Shown here in pieces: positions 17,520 to 26,885 of a stretch of 64,000 nucleotides of DNA (the first letter of the stretch is position 1; each line of letters opens with the position of its first letter). The translations under genes and the position numbers were made by a program. The stretch lies in contig NZ_BCWE01000004.1 in the NCBI RefSeq assembly GCF_001592105.1, positions 62,001 through 126,000 on the forward strand, read 5' to 3'. Source of the DNA: Desulfolucanica intricata (lineage in GTDB: Bacteria; Bacillota; Desulfotomaculia; Desulfotomaculales; Desulfofarciminaceae). The notes beneath the pieces were generated by a model. It saw only the letters and a list, made by a program, of their open reading frames with translations. It had not been told where the DNA came from and searched no databases.

Positions 17520-19133
17520 TCAATGTAAGTGATTTAAAAACGGAATTCCGTTACTTTGCAAGATACACCCTTTTACAGATGGGGAGATCCCTACAACATG
17601 CAGAGAGTGATTTAGGGGAACCCATGGAGAATCCTTAAGGAGTATTTGCTGGATCCGACAATAAAACTGTTCACGAAGCTTCGGATCAGTGCATTGCCGG
17701 GCTTGTTCAAGTAAAACATTAACCTGAGGGTTATTATAACGACAGATATTTAAACCATTTCTGTTTTGTTTGCCATTAAATTGATAGTATAGGAAATCGT
17801 CAGGATCTCCACTGTCACTAATCCAACCGTAGATAAAAGCATTACCTTCCTGATTGTGCAAGGCTTTTTTGTATTCATCCCAAGGGTAAGTCTTAATATT
17901 AACTTGTATATTTACTTGAGCCAGTTCTTTTTGAATTGATTGTGCCAAAACATTTCCGCCGGTGGTATTATAAGTCCGGGTTTCTTCATAGGTAATTAAA
18001 TCTATTTCAATCCCTTCTTTGTATCCAGCCTCTCTCAAAAGTTCTTTTGCCTTTGCCGGATTATAAGAAATCGGTGTAAGGTATTCCTGAGAGCTTAGTA
18101 TTCCTTGGGGGAGCAGTCCTTGAGCTAAGGGTATATCCGGGTGACCGTTTTCAACAAGATTACGGCGGTTTAAAGCACTGCTAACAGCTTGACGTATTTT
18201 GGCGTTATTAAAGGGCTTTTTGTTAACGAAAAAGCCAAGATAGCTAATATCTGCTCCTACGGCAGTTAATACGTTTATTTCCTTTTGCTTCATCATATCC
18301 AAATGCTGGGGAGTAAAACCGTCTGCTAAGTGAATATTTCCATTTATCAGGCCTGCCATGCGGTCACCTGCCCGTGGAATGACCAGAAATACAAGCTCTT
18401 TGATTTTAGGGCCTTGATCCCAGTAATATGGATTAGCGGATAGGGTTATAGTATTGCCCTTATCCCACTCTTTGAAAAGATACGGCCCGGTGCCAACCGG
18501 ATTTATCCCAAAAGTGGAGCCGTATTTTCGGGCTGCACTTGGGCTCACAATTGGAGCTGAATACGGCATGGCCAGGTTTCGCAACAGTGGTGCATAAGGC
18601 CTGTTTAAAATTAACTTGACGGTATAATTATCAATTACCTGCACTTCTTTTAAGTACTTATAAATCAGTGAAGAGTGGTAATTTTGCCGGTTATCGGCAA
18701 AGAGGCGTTCAATACTGTATTTAACTGCTTGGGCGTTAAAAGGTGTGTTGTCATGAAAATTAACATTTTTGCGAAGGGTAAAAGTATATTCCAGGCCATC
18801 CGGGGAAATTTCCCATCCTGTGGCAAGGGCGGGCTCAATCTCTGATGTACCCGGTTTGTAGCGCACTAAGCCTTCAAATATACAGCTGATAACTTTTGCT
18901 GACTGGGGGTCTTTGGCCAGTGCAGGGTCCAGAGTTTGGGCTTCATCCGCATAGGCATAGTAAACTGTGTCATGGGATTTAAAAGGAATTAAAGCCGGCA
19001 AACTCGCAGCACCATGGTTTATATAGAAAAGAGCTAGACCACAGATAATTAATGCCCACATGATTAAAGAGTATCGTTGATTTTTTTTGGGAGGTTGCCA
19101 GGTATTCATTTTCTTTTTTAGCAAGTCAATCAA
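17520..19133 (-). CDS. extracellular solute-binding protein, family 5 (peptide/nickel type)
   Basis: Membrane-anchored substrate-binding protein of an ABC importer of the oligopeptide/nickel class (537 residues). A hydrophobic anchor spans about residues 24-45 (LIMWALIICGLALFYINHG). There is no lipobox. Family features follow: LDPALAKDPQSAKVISCIFEGL, the YTFTLRKNVNFHDNTPFNA signature at about 125-145, the GTGPYLFKEW block and the late GWISDSGDPDDFLYY segment. No permease or ATPase gene is adjacent, so it is an orphan binding protein. The TTG at 19133 has no clear ribosome site; ATG 19109 is an alternative. Confidence 0.88.
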   Translation of the reverse strand: MIDLLKKKMNTWQPPKKNQRYSLIMWALIICGLALFYINHGAASLPALIPFKSHDTVYYAYADEAQTLDPALAKDPQSAKVISCIFEGLVRYKPGTSEIEPALATGWEISPDGLEYTFTLRKNVNFHDNTPFNAQAVKYSIERLFADNRQNYHSSLIYKYLKEVQVIDNYTVKLILNRPYAPLLRNLAMPYSAPIVSPSAARKYGSTFGINPVGTGPYLFKEWDKGNTITLSANPYYWDQGPKIKELVFLVIPRAGDRMAGLINGNIHLADGFTPQHLDMMKQKEINVLTAVGADISYLGFFVNKKPFNNAKIRQAVSSALNRRNLVENGHPDIPLAQGLLPQGILSSQEYLTPISYNPAKAKELLREAGYKEGIEIDLITYEETRTYNTTGGNVLAQSIQKELAQVNIQVNIKTYPWDEYKKALHNQEGNAFIYGWISDSGDPDDFLYYQFNGKQNRNGLNICRYNNPQVNVLLEQARQCTDPKLREQFYCRIQQILLKDSPWVPLNHSLHVVGISPSVKGCILQSNGIPFLNHLH

Positions 19134-19202
19134 CTCCAGATATGTAATTTATTTACAATATATATACATGCTTTAGGTAAATATTTCCTTCTTTAAAAAT
19201 AA

Positions 19203-19222
19203 AAAAACCTCGTAACGAGGCA
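19203..19222 (-). terminator. minus-strand terminator-like hairpin in the leader of the binding protein
   Basis: CCTCG-TTA-CGAGG on the minus strand followed by seven T residues. It lies between the divergent genes, upstream of the minus-strand binding-protein gene, so it could be an attenuator in that gene's leader. Confidence 0.5.
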
Positions 19223-19381
19223 ATTTTATTATTATGAGAGCAGTGTTTTTATTGCATTAAGGATAATAGCTCGTGAATATCTGTCTCTTATAAGCAGGTT
19301 TCTTATGGAGTTTGTAGAAAGCTGTTACAGGAGAAATGATATATATAAATTTTAAAACTCTTTACGAGGGGAGTATCTTTT

Positions 19382-20248
19382 ATGAAAGTGCGTTTTGGAG
19401 CGGCGGGTAATTCTGAGTCATTCTATTCCCAGGGACACAAGTCATCTCACGAGGCACCGGACTGGCTTAAGAATCTTGGTCTTGATGCTTATGAATATCA
19501 ATGCACATACGGTGTAAAAATAGCTGAGGCAACTGCAAAAAAGCTGGGTCAAGCTGCCCGTGAATGTGATATAGCTCTAAGTATTCATGCCCCGTATTAT
19601 ATAAATCTGTGTGGTACGGATGAAGTTAAAAAGGTAAAAACTAAAGAGCATATCCTTAACTCTATGCGCGCGGCCAAATGGATGGGGGCAACTACCGTGG
19701 TTTTTCACCCCGGCAGTGGCTTTGGAAAAGAACGGGAGGCCGCTTTGGAGAGGGCCAAAGAATTTTTGAGGGTAATCTTAGTTGAAGCTCAAGCAGAAGG
19801 GTATAACGATATAAAATTAGCTCCGGAGACAATGGGAAAGCGGGGACAACTGGGTAACCTGAAAGAGGTATTGGAATTATGCTCCGTTGGAGAGCAGGTG
19901 GTGCCAACCATTGATTTTGGTCACCTGCACGCGTTGAATGCTGGAAGTTTGATAGATCTGAATTCTTTTGGTGAGGTTTTGGATATTATAGAAGACCGCT
20001 TGGGAAATGATGCTCTAAAAAATTTACATATTCATTTTAGTCCTGTTGAGTTTACCAAAGCAGGTGAAAAAAAGCATTGGACTACTCTGCAGACACAGTT
20101 TGGGCCGAGCTTTGAACCTCTGGCAGAGCATATTGTTAGGCGAAATATGACCCCGACCGTAATCTGTGAGTCGTCGGGGCGTCAAGCTGAAGATGCACTG
20201 GTTTATAAAAATATATATTTAAAAGTGTTAAAAGAGTTAAATGGATAA
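19382..20248 (+). CDS. nfo: deoxyribonuclease IV (endonuclease IV, AP endonuclease)
   Basis: Cleaves DNA 5' of abasic sites in base-excision repair. The 288 residues have the usual length and TIM-barrel motifs: SIHAPYYINL, VFHPGSGFG (zinc histidine), LAPETMGKRGQLG (zinc glutamate), TIDFGHLHA (Asp/His ligands), LHIHFSPVEFTKAGEKKHW and a final VICESSG glutamate. GAGGGG lies about 9 bases before the ATG. It is a single-gene unit ending in a terminator shared with the converging gene. Confidence 0.95.
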   Translation: MKVRFGAAGNSESFYSQGHKSSHEAPDWLKNLGLDAYEYQCTYGVKIAEATAKKLGQAARECDIALSIHAPYYINLCGTDEVKKVKTKEHILNSMRAAKWMGATTVVFHPGSGFGKEREAALERAKEFLRVILVEAQAEGYNDIKLAPETMGKRGQLGNLKEVLELCSVGEQVVPTIDFGHLHALNAGSLIDLNSFGEVLDIIEDRLGNDALKNLHIHFSPVEFTKAGEKKHWTTLQTQFGPSFEPLAEHIVRRNMTPTVICESSGRQAEDALVYKNIYLKVLKELNG

Positions 20249-20276
20249 ATCCGGAATATGAAGCTGCTTATTTCGT

Positions 20277-20310
20277 AAAAAAGGAACCGCCTAAGCAGTT
20301 CCTTTTTTAT
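20277..20310. terminator. bidirectional terminator
   Basis: AAAAAGGAAC and GTTCCTTTTT arms at 20278-20287 and 20298-20307 sit between two convergent genes; T-runs occur on both strands. Confidence 0.85.
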
Positions 20311-20311
20311 T

Positions 20312-20794
20312 TTAGTGAGTTTCTACATCCTGGGCACCGTTTTGACGGAGAGTTTGCGCAGCTTGTTCTACCTTGTCCTCACTGGTTTGTACCGAAGCTA
20401 CAATTTTACCCTCTTTGACTTTATCTTCGTAATATTTTCCACGTTCGGCGGGTATACCGAAATCAGCAAGTCCGCCGGCTATCCCACCGGTTGCGGCACC
20501 GGATAGTGCCCCGGCAATCGGACCGGCAGCTACAATCGGTCCAATGCCGGGGATAGCCAGAGCACCTGCACCAAGAGCTAAACCTGCTAAACCGCCCAAT
20601 ATCCCTCCTGTAGTGGTACCGTTAGCTATGGAGTCTGTGCCAAAGAAAGTATTATTCATGTCATATTTATGGTCCCCACTTTGCCCTTTAGCGACAATAG
20701 AAATTTCATTATCAAAGCCCTGGTTGCGCAGTTCCCCCACTGCCTTTTCAGCAGTTCCCTTGTCATTAAAAGTGGCAATTACAGTTGTAGGCAT
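20312..20794 (-). CDS. general stress protein 17M-like glycine-zipper protein
   Basis: The N-terminal 45 residues (PTTVIATFNDKGTAEKAVGELRNQGF) match the ferredoxin-like domain of Bacillus general stress protein 17M/YflT. A long glycine- and alanine-rich hydrophobic stretch (about 65-120) resembles glycine-zipper membrane-associating segments. A short C-terminal domain repeats the alternation of charged and hydrophobic residues. The 160 residues start at an ATG with AGGAGG 7 bases upstream. The role is probably in envelope or osmotic stress, judged only from the family. Confidence 0.8.
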   Translation of the reverse strand: MPTTVIATFNDKGTAEKAVGELRNQGFDNEISIVAKGQSGDHKYDMNNTFFGTDSIANGTTTGGILGGLAGLALGAGALAIPGIGPIVAAGPIAGALSGAATGGIAGGLADFGIPAERGKYYEDKVKEGKIVASVQTSEDKVEQAAQTLRQNGAQDVETH

Positions 20795-20978
20795 ATAAAA
20801 ACCTCCTAATTAAATTAATTTCCGAATTATGATTCCTCATTAATAAAGATCTTATTCCGGCGCATTATTTAACAAAAAGGTGGATATTGCTAAAAATAAT
20901 CACAATACTTGTTTTTTTCTTTTTCCGGTTCTGTTATAATATAGTTTGTTTGAAAATAAGGTAAGGGAGGAATTAAAT

Positions 20979-21437
20979 ATGCTGCCGACCCCAAAGAAAT
21001 TTTTTATAACTGCAGCCGGTTCCGAGGGCAGAAGTGGTCTAACGGCTTTTGACAATGCTTTACTTAAAGCCCGTATTGGAAATATAAATCTAATTCGTGT
21101 AAGCAGTATACTTCCGCCTGGTGCGAATTATGATCCGGATTTACAAATTCCCCCCGGTTCACTGGTGCCAACAGCATACGGCTATATTATCAGTGATGTT
21201 CCCGGGGAAAAAATAGCGGCTGCGGTAGGAGTAGGTTTTTCAAGTGATACATTTGGTGTAATTATGGAATTTTCCGGTCGCTGCAGCCGGGAAGAAGCCC
21301 ATAAAAATATTGTGGACATGCTTAAGGAATCATTTGAAACCCGTGGAATGGAGTTAGTGGATATGAAAATAGCTGCGGTAGAACACGTAGTAGAGTCTGT
21401 TGGATGTTGTTTGGCCGCTGTGCCAATGTGGTATTAA
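20979..21437 (+). CDS. pdaD: pyruvoyl-dependent arginine decarboxylase
   Basis: Makes agmatine from arginine. The precursor (152 residues) self-cleaves between two serines to give a pyruvoyl cofactor. The cleavage motif is visible as NLIRVSSILPPGA, at residues about 35-47, and the substrate-region GEKIAAAVGVGF and EFSGRCSREEA follow. The start at 20979 has GGGAGG 8 bases upstream; the frame extends further 5' without a ribosome site. It begins an operon with speE and speB, giving arginine to agmatine to putrescine to polyamine. Confidence 0.93.
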   Translation: MLPTPKKFFITAAGSEGRSGLTAFDNALLKARIGNINLIRVSSILPPGANYDPDLQIPPGSLVPTAYGYIISDVPGEKIAAAVGVGFSSDTFGVIMEFSGRCSREEAHKNIVDMLKESFETRGMELVDMKIAAVEHVVESVGCCLAAVPMWY

Positions 21438-21504
21438 CACCCGGGCTTGTTGGGTAAAGTATTAAAGACTTATTACAACTGAAAATTATCAGGGAGGGTT
21501 TGGG

Positions 21505-22332
21505 TTGGAGTTTTGGTTTACTGAAGATCAGACTAAAGATTTAAGAATTGGATGCCGGATTCTTGAGACAATTCACAGCGAGATAACCCCATACCAAAAA
21601 CTGGCGGTAATTAATACGGCGCAATTTGGGCGAATGTTAGTTTTAGATAATGTTATTCAGACCAGCATTATGGATGAATTTGTATATCATGAAATGATTA
21701 CACATGTAGCTTTAAACACTCATGTTAATCCTAAAAAGGTGCTTATAATCGGTGGCGGTGACGGCGGGGTAGTACGGGAAGTTGTTAAACACTCCGAGGT
21801 GGAAAAAATCGTACATGTAGAAATTGACGGTAAAGTAATTGAAGCCGCTAAAAAATATCTTCCTGAAATTAGCTGTGCTCTGGATAACCCCAAAGTTGAA
21901 ATCATTATAGATGATGGTATAAAGCATGTAAAAGAACATAAGAATACTTATGACATTATAATAATTGATTCCACTGATCCGGTGGGACCGGCAGAAGGTC
22001 TGTTCAGTGCGGAGTTTTATCGTTCGGTTGCCGAGGCTTTAACTGAAGATGGAATTTTTGTAGCCCAGACAGAATCTCCTTTTTTTAACGCTGATTTAAT
22101 AACCCGGATTCAGAAGGATGTTTCCTTAATTTTTCCAATTACTGACTTGTATTTGGCAAATGTTCCCACCTACCCGGGAGGGCTCTGGACTTTCACAATC
22201 GGATCAAAAAAATATGACCCTCGTAAAGTTGAAATTGATAAGCTGCCTGATTTGAAAACTAGATTTTATTCACCTGCAATTCATCAATCTGCTTTTGTGC
22301 TGCCACCGTTTGTAGAAGATTTATTAAAGTAA
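21505..22332 (+). CDS. speE: spermidine synthase (aminopropyltransferase)
   Basis: Transfers an aminopropyl group from decarboxylated S-adenosylmethionine to putrescine or a related amine. The 275 residues show [25 protein letters not shown], the SAM-site [38 protein letters not shown], and the [17 protein letters not shown] gate-region motif. Start is TTG with AGGGAGGG upstream. No S-adenosylmethionine decarboxylase gene is present, so that step is encoded elsewhere. Agmatine is a possible alternative acceptor, since agmatine is made by the same operon. Confidence 0.94.
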   Translation: MEFWFTEDQTKDLRIGCRILETIHSEITPYQKLAVINTAQFGRMLVLDNVIQTSIMDEFVYHEMITHVALNTHVNPKKVLIIGGGDGGVVREVVKHSEVEKIVHVEIDGKVIEAAKKYLPEISCALDNPKVEIIIDDGIKHVKEHKNTYDIIIIDSTDPVGPAEGLFSAEFYRSVAEALTEDGIFVAQTESPFFNADLITRIQKDVSLIFPITDLYLANVPTYPGGLWTFTIGSKKYDPRKVEIDKLPDLKTRFYSPAIHQSAFVLPPFVEDLLK

Positions 22333-22344
22333 GGAGAGGATTTG

Positions 22345-23208
22345 ATGATTAACCTGGTCGAAAGATGTACTGGTTTTATGGGCTGTCGGGAAAACTATGA
22401 GCAGGCCCCGTTGGTCTTAATAGGTGTGCCGATGGATTTTACAGTCAGCTTTCGGCCGGGCACCCGGCAGGGCCCGCAGCAAATCAGGAAAGTTTCATAT
22501 GGACTGGAAGAATACAGCTTTTATTTAAACCGTGACTTGAGAGAGTATTCCTTTTGTGATCTGGGCGATATAGTTTTGCCTTTTGGAAATATTACGGAGT
22601 GCCTGCGCCGAATTGATGAAGTAGCACAAACACTGTTTAAGGATGATAAATTACCGCTGGTTTTGGGAGGGGAACATTTAATCAGTCTGCCTTTTATTGA
22701 GCGGGCTGCTCGGATATATTCGAATCTGGCGGTATTACAGTTTGATGCCCATGCTGATTTGCGAGAAGAATATATGGGTGAACGTTACTCCCATGCTACT
22801 GTAATGAGACGTGCGGTTGAAGTATTGGGTGAGAGGAATCTTTATCAATTTGGAATTCGGTCCGGGGATGGAACTGAATTTTCGTTTGCCCGGGAGCATA
22901 CAAATTTATTTCCAGGTGAAGTAATTGGGCCACTTAAACAGGTTCTGGATGAATTAGGAGATCGCCCTCTATATGTAACGGTAGATATTGATGTGGTGGA
23001 TCCTTGCTATGCACCGGGCACCGGGACACCTGAGCCCGGGGGGATTAGTTCCCGGGAGGTTTTAGAAATAATTTATTTGCTGGGTAAAAAAAAGGTAATA
23101 GGATTTGATTTGGTAGAGGTTTGTCCACCCTTTGATCCTTCAGAGCGTACAGCAATTCTTGCAGCTAAAATAGTAAGAGAAGCAATTTTGAGTTTTGGAA
23201 AAAAATAA
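22345..23208 (+). CDS. speB: agmatinase
   Basis: Mn-dependent ureohydrolase converting agmatine to putrescine and urea. The 287 residues carry the metal motifs GGEHL (near 110), FDAHADLREEY (near 134) and DIDVVDPCYAPGTGTPEPGG (about 213-232). The absence of ornithine decarboxylase and the pyruvoyl arginine decarboxylase two genes upstream support agmatinase rather than arginase. ATG 22345 is preferred over TTG 22342 because of its spacing from AAGGAGAGG. It is 12 bases after speE and so in the same operon. Confidence 0.93.
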   Translation: MINLVERCTGFMGCRENYEQAPLVLIGVPMDFTVSFRPGTRQGPQQIRKVSYGLEEYSFYLNRDLREYSFCDLGDIVLPFGNITECLRRIDEVAQTLFKDDKLPLVLGGEHLISLPFIERAARIYSNLAVLQFDAHADLREEYMGERYSHATVMRRAVEVLGERNLYQFGIRSGDGTEFSFAREHTNLFPGEVIGPLKQVLDELGDRPLYVTVDIDVVDPCYAPGTGTPEPGGISSREVLEIIYLLGKKKVIGFDLVEVCPPFDPSERTAILAAKIVREAILSFGKK

Positions 23209-23231
23209 TTCAGTTATATCTTAAATTATAA

Positions 23232-23260
23232 TTGACTTGCAGTTAAAATTTATGTATACT
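23232..23260 (+). promoter_or_regulatory. sigma-A type promoter of the tRNA cluster
   Basis: TTGACT at 23232-23237 and TATACT at 23255-23260, 17 bases apart, about 44 bases before tRNA-Asp. Confidence 0.75.
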
Positions 23261-23303
23261 ATACATTGTTAGCGGACAATAAAAATCGAAACTAAATAAT
23301 ATT

Positions 23304-23380
23304 GGAGCTGTGGTGTAGTGGTCTAACATGCCGGCCTGTCACGCCGGAGATCGCGGGTTCGACTCCCGTCAGCTCCGCCA
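23304..23380 (+). tRNA. tRNA-Asp(GTC)
   Basis: Complete cloverleaf with GGAGCTG/CAGCTCC acceptor arms, anticodon GTC in CCTGTCACG, a GGGTTCGACTCCC T-arm and encoded CCA. It is first of four tRNAs in one array. Confidence 0.97.
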
Positions 23381-23385
23381 TGTTT

Positions 23386-23461
<76 letters not shown>

Positions 23462-23471
23462 TATGAAGCAT

Positions 23472-23546
23472 GCGGAAGTGGCTCAGTGGTAGAGCATCGC
23501 CTTGCCAAGGCGAGGGTCGCGGGTTCGAATCCCGTCTTCCGCTCCA
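23472..23546 (+). tRNA. tRNA-Gly(GCC)
   Basis: Acceptor GCGGAAG/CTTCCGC, anticodon GCC in CTTGCCAAG, CGGGTTCGAATCCCG T-arm, CCA encoded. Confidence 0.97.
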
Positions 23547-23573
23547 TTTTAGTTTGATAAAGAAGCAGTTTAA

Positions 23574-23649
23574 GGCGGCATAGCCAAGTGGCTAAGGCGG
23601 AGGACTGCAAATCCTTTATTCCCCAGTTCGAATCTGGGTGCCGCCTCCA
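23574..23649 (+). tRNA. tRNA-Cys(GCA)
   Basis: Acceptor GGCGGCA/TGCCGCC, anticodon GCA in ACTGCAAAT, CCAGTTCGAATCTGG T-arm, CCA encoded. It is last in the array and followed directly by a terminator. Confidence 0.97.
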
Positions 23650-23652
23650 GTT

Positions 23653-23688
23653 AAAACCAGTAATCTTAGATTACTGGTTTTTATTTTT
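23653..23688. terminator. bidirectional terminator after the tRNA array
   Basis: Perfect 13-base stem (23653-23665 with 23669-23681) with T-rich tail. It also serves the converging DUF456 gene. Confidence 0.9.
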
Positions 23689-23693
23689 GAGTT

Positions 23694-24173
23694 TTAAAGT
23701 AGGATCATAAAAAACCATACTATCATACCAATTTCTATTGCCAATTTAAGGATTGTGCCGCCTAAAAAGCCGATTAAGGTGCCTACACCGGCACGTACTG
23801 CCCGATTAAGCGAATGGCAAGTCAGCAGTTCACCCGCTATGGAACCGAGAAACGGACCTAAAATAATACCCAGAGGGCCTAAAAGTATAATCCCCAGGAT
23901 GGCTCCGAGAATGCTTCCCCATATTGCCGACCGTGAGCCGCCGTAGTATTTAACCCCCCAGATACCTGCGGCATAATCCAGTAAAAAAACTACTATTACG
24001 GCCAGACCTTGAAACAAGTAGAAGGTCCAGGTGAAATGGACAAAATCCTCTAAAAATCCGTATATAAGCATACCCAGCCAAATTAGAATGGCTCCGGGCA
24101 GCACAGGGAATGTAGTGCCGGCAAGCCCCAGTATAAATAATAGTGAGGCTATGATAAGGCCGGTTGTATGCAT
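23694..24173 (-). CDS. DUF456 membrane protein
   Basis: Integral membrane protein of 159 residues matching the DUF456 family. Hydrophobic helices include LIIASLLFILGLAG, GAILIWLGMLIYG, a FYLFQGLAVIVVFLLDYAAG segment and a glycine-rich pair near residues 85-135 (GSILGAILGIILLGPLGIILGP). Start ATG 24173 has AGAGGTGA just upstream; the longer frame has no ribosome site. The function of the family is unknown. It follows the ADP-ribosylglycohydrolase gene with a 72-base gap and may be cotranscribed. Confidence 0.85.
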   Translation of the reverse strand: MHTTGLIIASLLFILGLAGTTFPVLPGAILIWLGMLIYGFLEDFVHFTWTFYLFQGLAVIVVFLLDYAAGIWGVKYYGGSRSAIWGSILGAILGIILLGPLGIILGPFLGSIAGELLTCHSLNRAVRAGVGTLIGFLGGTILKLAIEIGMIVWFFMILL

Positions 24174-24245
24174 AGTTTCACCTCTGGCATAATACAATAA
24201 CAATCCGGTAACGTGGGTGTAACAAATTATTATTGTTCAATTTTA

Positions 24246-25196
24246 TCATGTTACTACTAATTTCCGTAAATTTTGGGCAATTTGGTCTAAAAAATGTTTA
24301 TTTTTTAATACTTTTAGCCAGCGCTCAGGAATTGCATTGTAACCGAAATAGGTGCCGGCCAGTCCACCGCAGATAGCTCCTACTGTGTCCGAATCGTCAC
24401 CGAGATTGACTGCCTTGATTATGGATTCCTCAAAAGTCTCAGAATGGTAAAATGACCACAGGGCAGCAATCAAGCTATCTAAAACATAGCCTGAAGCCCA
24501 AACTTGATTTTCGGTTAAAGAAACACTTGCCGCAATATCCTGCCAGTAATTTTTAGGCAGTGGTGGGAGGCTGGATTCACAGTATTTTTTAGCTTCAATT
24601 AGAGCGATATTAATTAAGTCACCTTTATCATAATTCTCTCCTGAAATTATTAATCCAATTAATAGATTATAAAAAACACATGCCGCTGCGGCTTGCTGGT
24701 CATAGTGGGTCATGTGTGATACCTGAACGGCTATACGGCACATTTTGCTTTTATTCTGCCAGTAAGCAAAACTTATAGGCAGGGTGCGCATTAGACTGCC
24801 GTTGCCTGCACTGCGACCACCCAAACTCAGGTGTGTTTTCTGGGAGGCTTCGGCCCAACTGTCACATTTCTTGAAATTATAAATGGCTGTTTTGATTATA
24901 TTACCGATATCTTTAGGTTTTGTATCATACCAGGTAACGAAGCAGCGTCCAATTTCACGATACGGGTTATTGGGATTATCCAGGATACCCCGGGCAACAG
25001 CCAGAGTCATCTCCGTATCATCTGTATAAGCGCCCGGCTCCAGGTTCAGCCAACCTCCGCCCAGAATATCTTTAAATATACCATATTTCTGGCGGATTTC
25101 CTCCCGATTCGTAAATTCAAGTGTTGCTCCCAGGGCGTCACCAACTGCCAGGCCAAATAGACCTCCCTTATATTGATCTAACAAATCCTTACTCAT
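24246..25196 (-). CDS. ADP-ribosylglycohydrolase family protein
   Basis: DraG/ARH-type hydrolase that removes ADP-ribose from proteins or other acceptors. Visible motifs are GLAVGDALGATLEF near residue 13, the di-metal site YTDDTEMTLA near 55, GNGSLMRTLPI near 130 and LGDDSDTVGAICGGLAGTYFG near 270-290. The 316 residues are typical. The chosen ATG 25196 has AAGGGG upstream; the frame extends 18 codons further without support. No nitrogenase-modifying DraT gene is adjacent, so the target is unknown. Confidence 0.9.
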   Translation of the reverse strand: MSKDLLDQYKGGLFGLAVGDALGATLEFTNREEIRQKYGIFKDILGGGWLNLEPGAYTDDTEMTLAVARGILDNPNNPYREIGRCFVTWYDTKPKDIGNIIKTAIYNFKKCDSWAEASQKTHLSLGGRSAGNGSLMRTLPISFAYWQNKSKMCRIAVQVSHMTHYDQQAAAACVFYNLLIGLIISGENYDKGDLINIALIEAKKYCESSLPPLPKNYWQDIAASVSLTENQVWASGYVLDSLIAALWSFYHSETFEESIIKAVNLGDDSDTVGAICGGLAGTYFGYNAIPERWLKVLKNKHFLDQIAQNLRKLVVT

Positions 25197-25398
25197 AACA
25201 GTAACCCCTTTGATACAGATTTGATAAGTTGTGTAAATGATTGTTAACATTATTATACAATAAATTGATGAACCTACGTTAATTTTTTCAAAAATTTCTC
25301 AATATTTATTATCAGTAAATTTAATATAAAAAGCTATTTAATTAACAGTAAATTTATGCCACAATAGCATAAAGATCGTTTAAGGCGGTGAAATATTT

Positions 25399-26583
25399 AT
25401 GCGTACCGGAATGGCAAATTTACCGCTGCACTCAGGAAAATGTCCCCCCTGGCTATTTTCACACATGAAGCAGCTGGGGGCGGCTATTATCCGGGCTATT
25501 GTGGAAGAATATGGCTCACGAGAGGTGCTGGTACGCCTTTCGGATCCGGTCTGGTTTCAGGCCCTGGGTTGTATTCTTGGCTTTGACTGGCATTCCTCCG
25601 GGCTAACTACTACTGTCTGTGGTGCCCTCAAAGAGGGTTTAGAGCCCTACCAGCAAGAATTGGGATTGTTTTTTACCGGAGGGAAAGGTAAAACTTCGCG
25701 GAAAACACCCAGGGAAATTGAAATGGTAGGAGAAAAATATGCTTTGTCCAATGAATTACAGTCACTGGCTTATGCCAGCAAAATGGCGGCTAAAGTGGAC
25801 AGTGCCGCTTTGCAGGACGGTTTTCAACTATATCATCATTTTTTTGTGTTTAACACCAGAGGAAATTGGACAGTGGTTCAGCAAGGTATGAATGATGCTA
25901 CGCGTTACGCCAGGAGATATCACTGGTTGGGTGAGGGTGTATCGGACTTTGTTTGTGAACCGCATGCCGGTATAGCTTGTGAGCAGCTTGTAACAACCTT
26001 GAATATGGTAGCTAAAGAGAGCGCAGAGGCACGTGCTGCTTCTATTGAGTTAACCCGGGAGAAGCCGGAAATTGTTTTAAATGTACTTAGAAAAATGGAA
26101 CAGAAACCGAAAACAGTAAAAGGCCCGGTTCAACTTGCTTTTAATTTTGACCAGGGTGAAACCATACCGGTAACAAACGCCTTTGAACAGGAACAGTGTT
26201 TGCAGTTAACCCTGCCGGCTGCTCATGATATACCAAACTCCGGTCGTATTAACAGCATCCTATATAAAATATATGATCGCCGGCCCGAGAACTTTGAAAA
26301 GCTGCTGGCAATGCCCGGGGTCGGTCCTGCTTCAATCAGAGCTTTAGCCATGGTTGCTGAGATTGTGCATGGGGTTAAGCTTAGTTTTCGGGATCCGGTA
26401 CGTTATTCTTTTGCTCACGGGGGTAAAGACGGGATCCCGTTTCCGGTGGATCGTAAGATTTACCGGCAGACTATTGATGTTCTGGAAGGAGCATTAAAAC
26501 GGGCCAAGTTAGGAAATAGCGATAAATTGAAAGCCTTTAAAAGATTGTCAGTTATTAGCGGGATTAAGGGCATGATGGAATAG
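25399..26583 (+). CDS. DUF763 domain protein
   Basis: Protein of 394 residues matching DUF763, found in archaea and thermophilic or anaerobic bacteria. The N-terminus reads MRTGMANLPLHSGKCPPWLF, typical of the family. Residues about 300-330 contain a helix-hairpin-helix-like MPGVGPASIRALAMVAE segment, suggesting DNA binding, and a conserved FAHGGKDGIPFPVDRK block follows. AAGGCGGTG precedes the ATG. It stands alone. A role in DNA metabolism is only a guess from the helix-hairpin-helix. Confidence 0.85.
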   Translation: MRTGMANLPLHSGKCPPWLFSHMKQLGAAIIRAIVEEYGSREVLVRLSDPVWFQALGCILGFDWHSSGLTTTVCGALKEGLEPYQQELGLFFTGGKGKTSRKTPREIEMVGEKYALSNELQSLAYASKMAAKVDSAALQDGFQLYHHFFVFNTRGNWTVVQQGMNDATRYARRYHWLGEGVSDFVCEPHAGIACEQLVTTLNMVAKESAEARAASIELTREKPEIVLNVLRKMEQKPKTVKGPVQLAFNFDQGETIPVTNAFEQEQCLQLTLPAAHDIPNSGRINSILYKIYDRRPENFEKLLAMPGVGPASIRALAMVAEIVHGVKLSFRDPVRYSFAHGGKDGIPFPVDRKIYRQTIDVLEGALKRAKLGNSDKLKAFKRLSVISGIKGMME

Positions 26584-26735
26584 CTCTTTGTTAATATGCG
26601 GTCAGTTATGAAAGTTAGTTTTATTTAAATTGTTATTTCCCTTGTCACTTAGACGACTGAAAGAATAATTTTTAATTAGTATAATAAAAACAGTAGCATG
26701 AATATTATTGAAAAAGTCCCGTTATCCCAGTCAGG

Positions 26736-26764
26736 CCTTCACTTTATGTGAAGGTTTTTTTTTG
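26736..26764 (+). terminator. rho-independent terminator
   Basis: CCTTCAC/GTGAAGG stem with a five-base loop and a ten-T tail, downstream of the DUF763 gene. Confidence 0.85.
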
Positions 26765-26885
26765 ACAGGAAAGGTGATTAAAAGTGTAAAATTTATTAAA
26801 AATAAAATTAGTAAAATATTGGCAGGAGGGTGACATGTGCTGTAGAATTAAAATATAATAAAGGCCTAATTTAAGGGGGGATATT

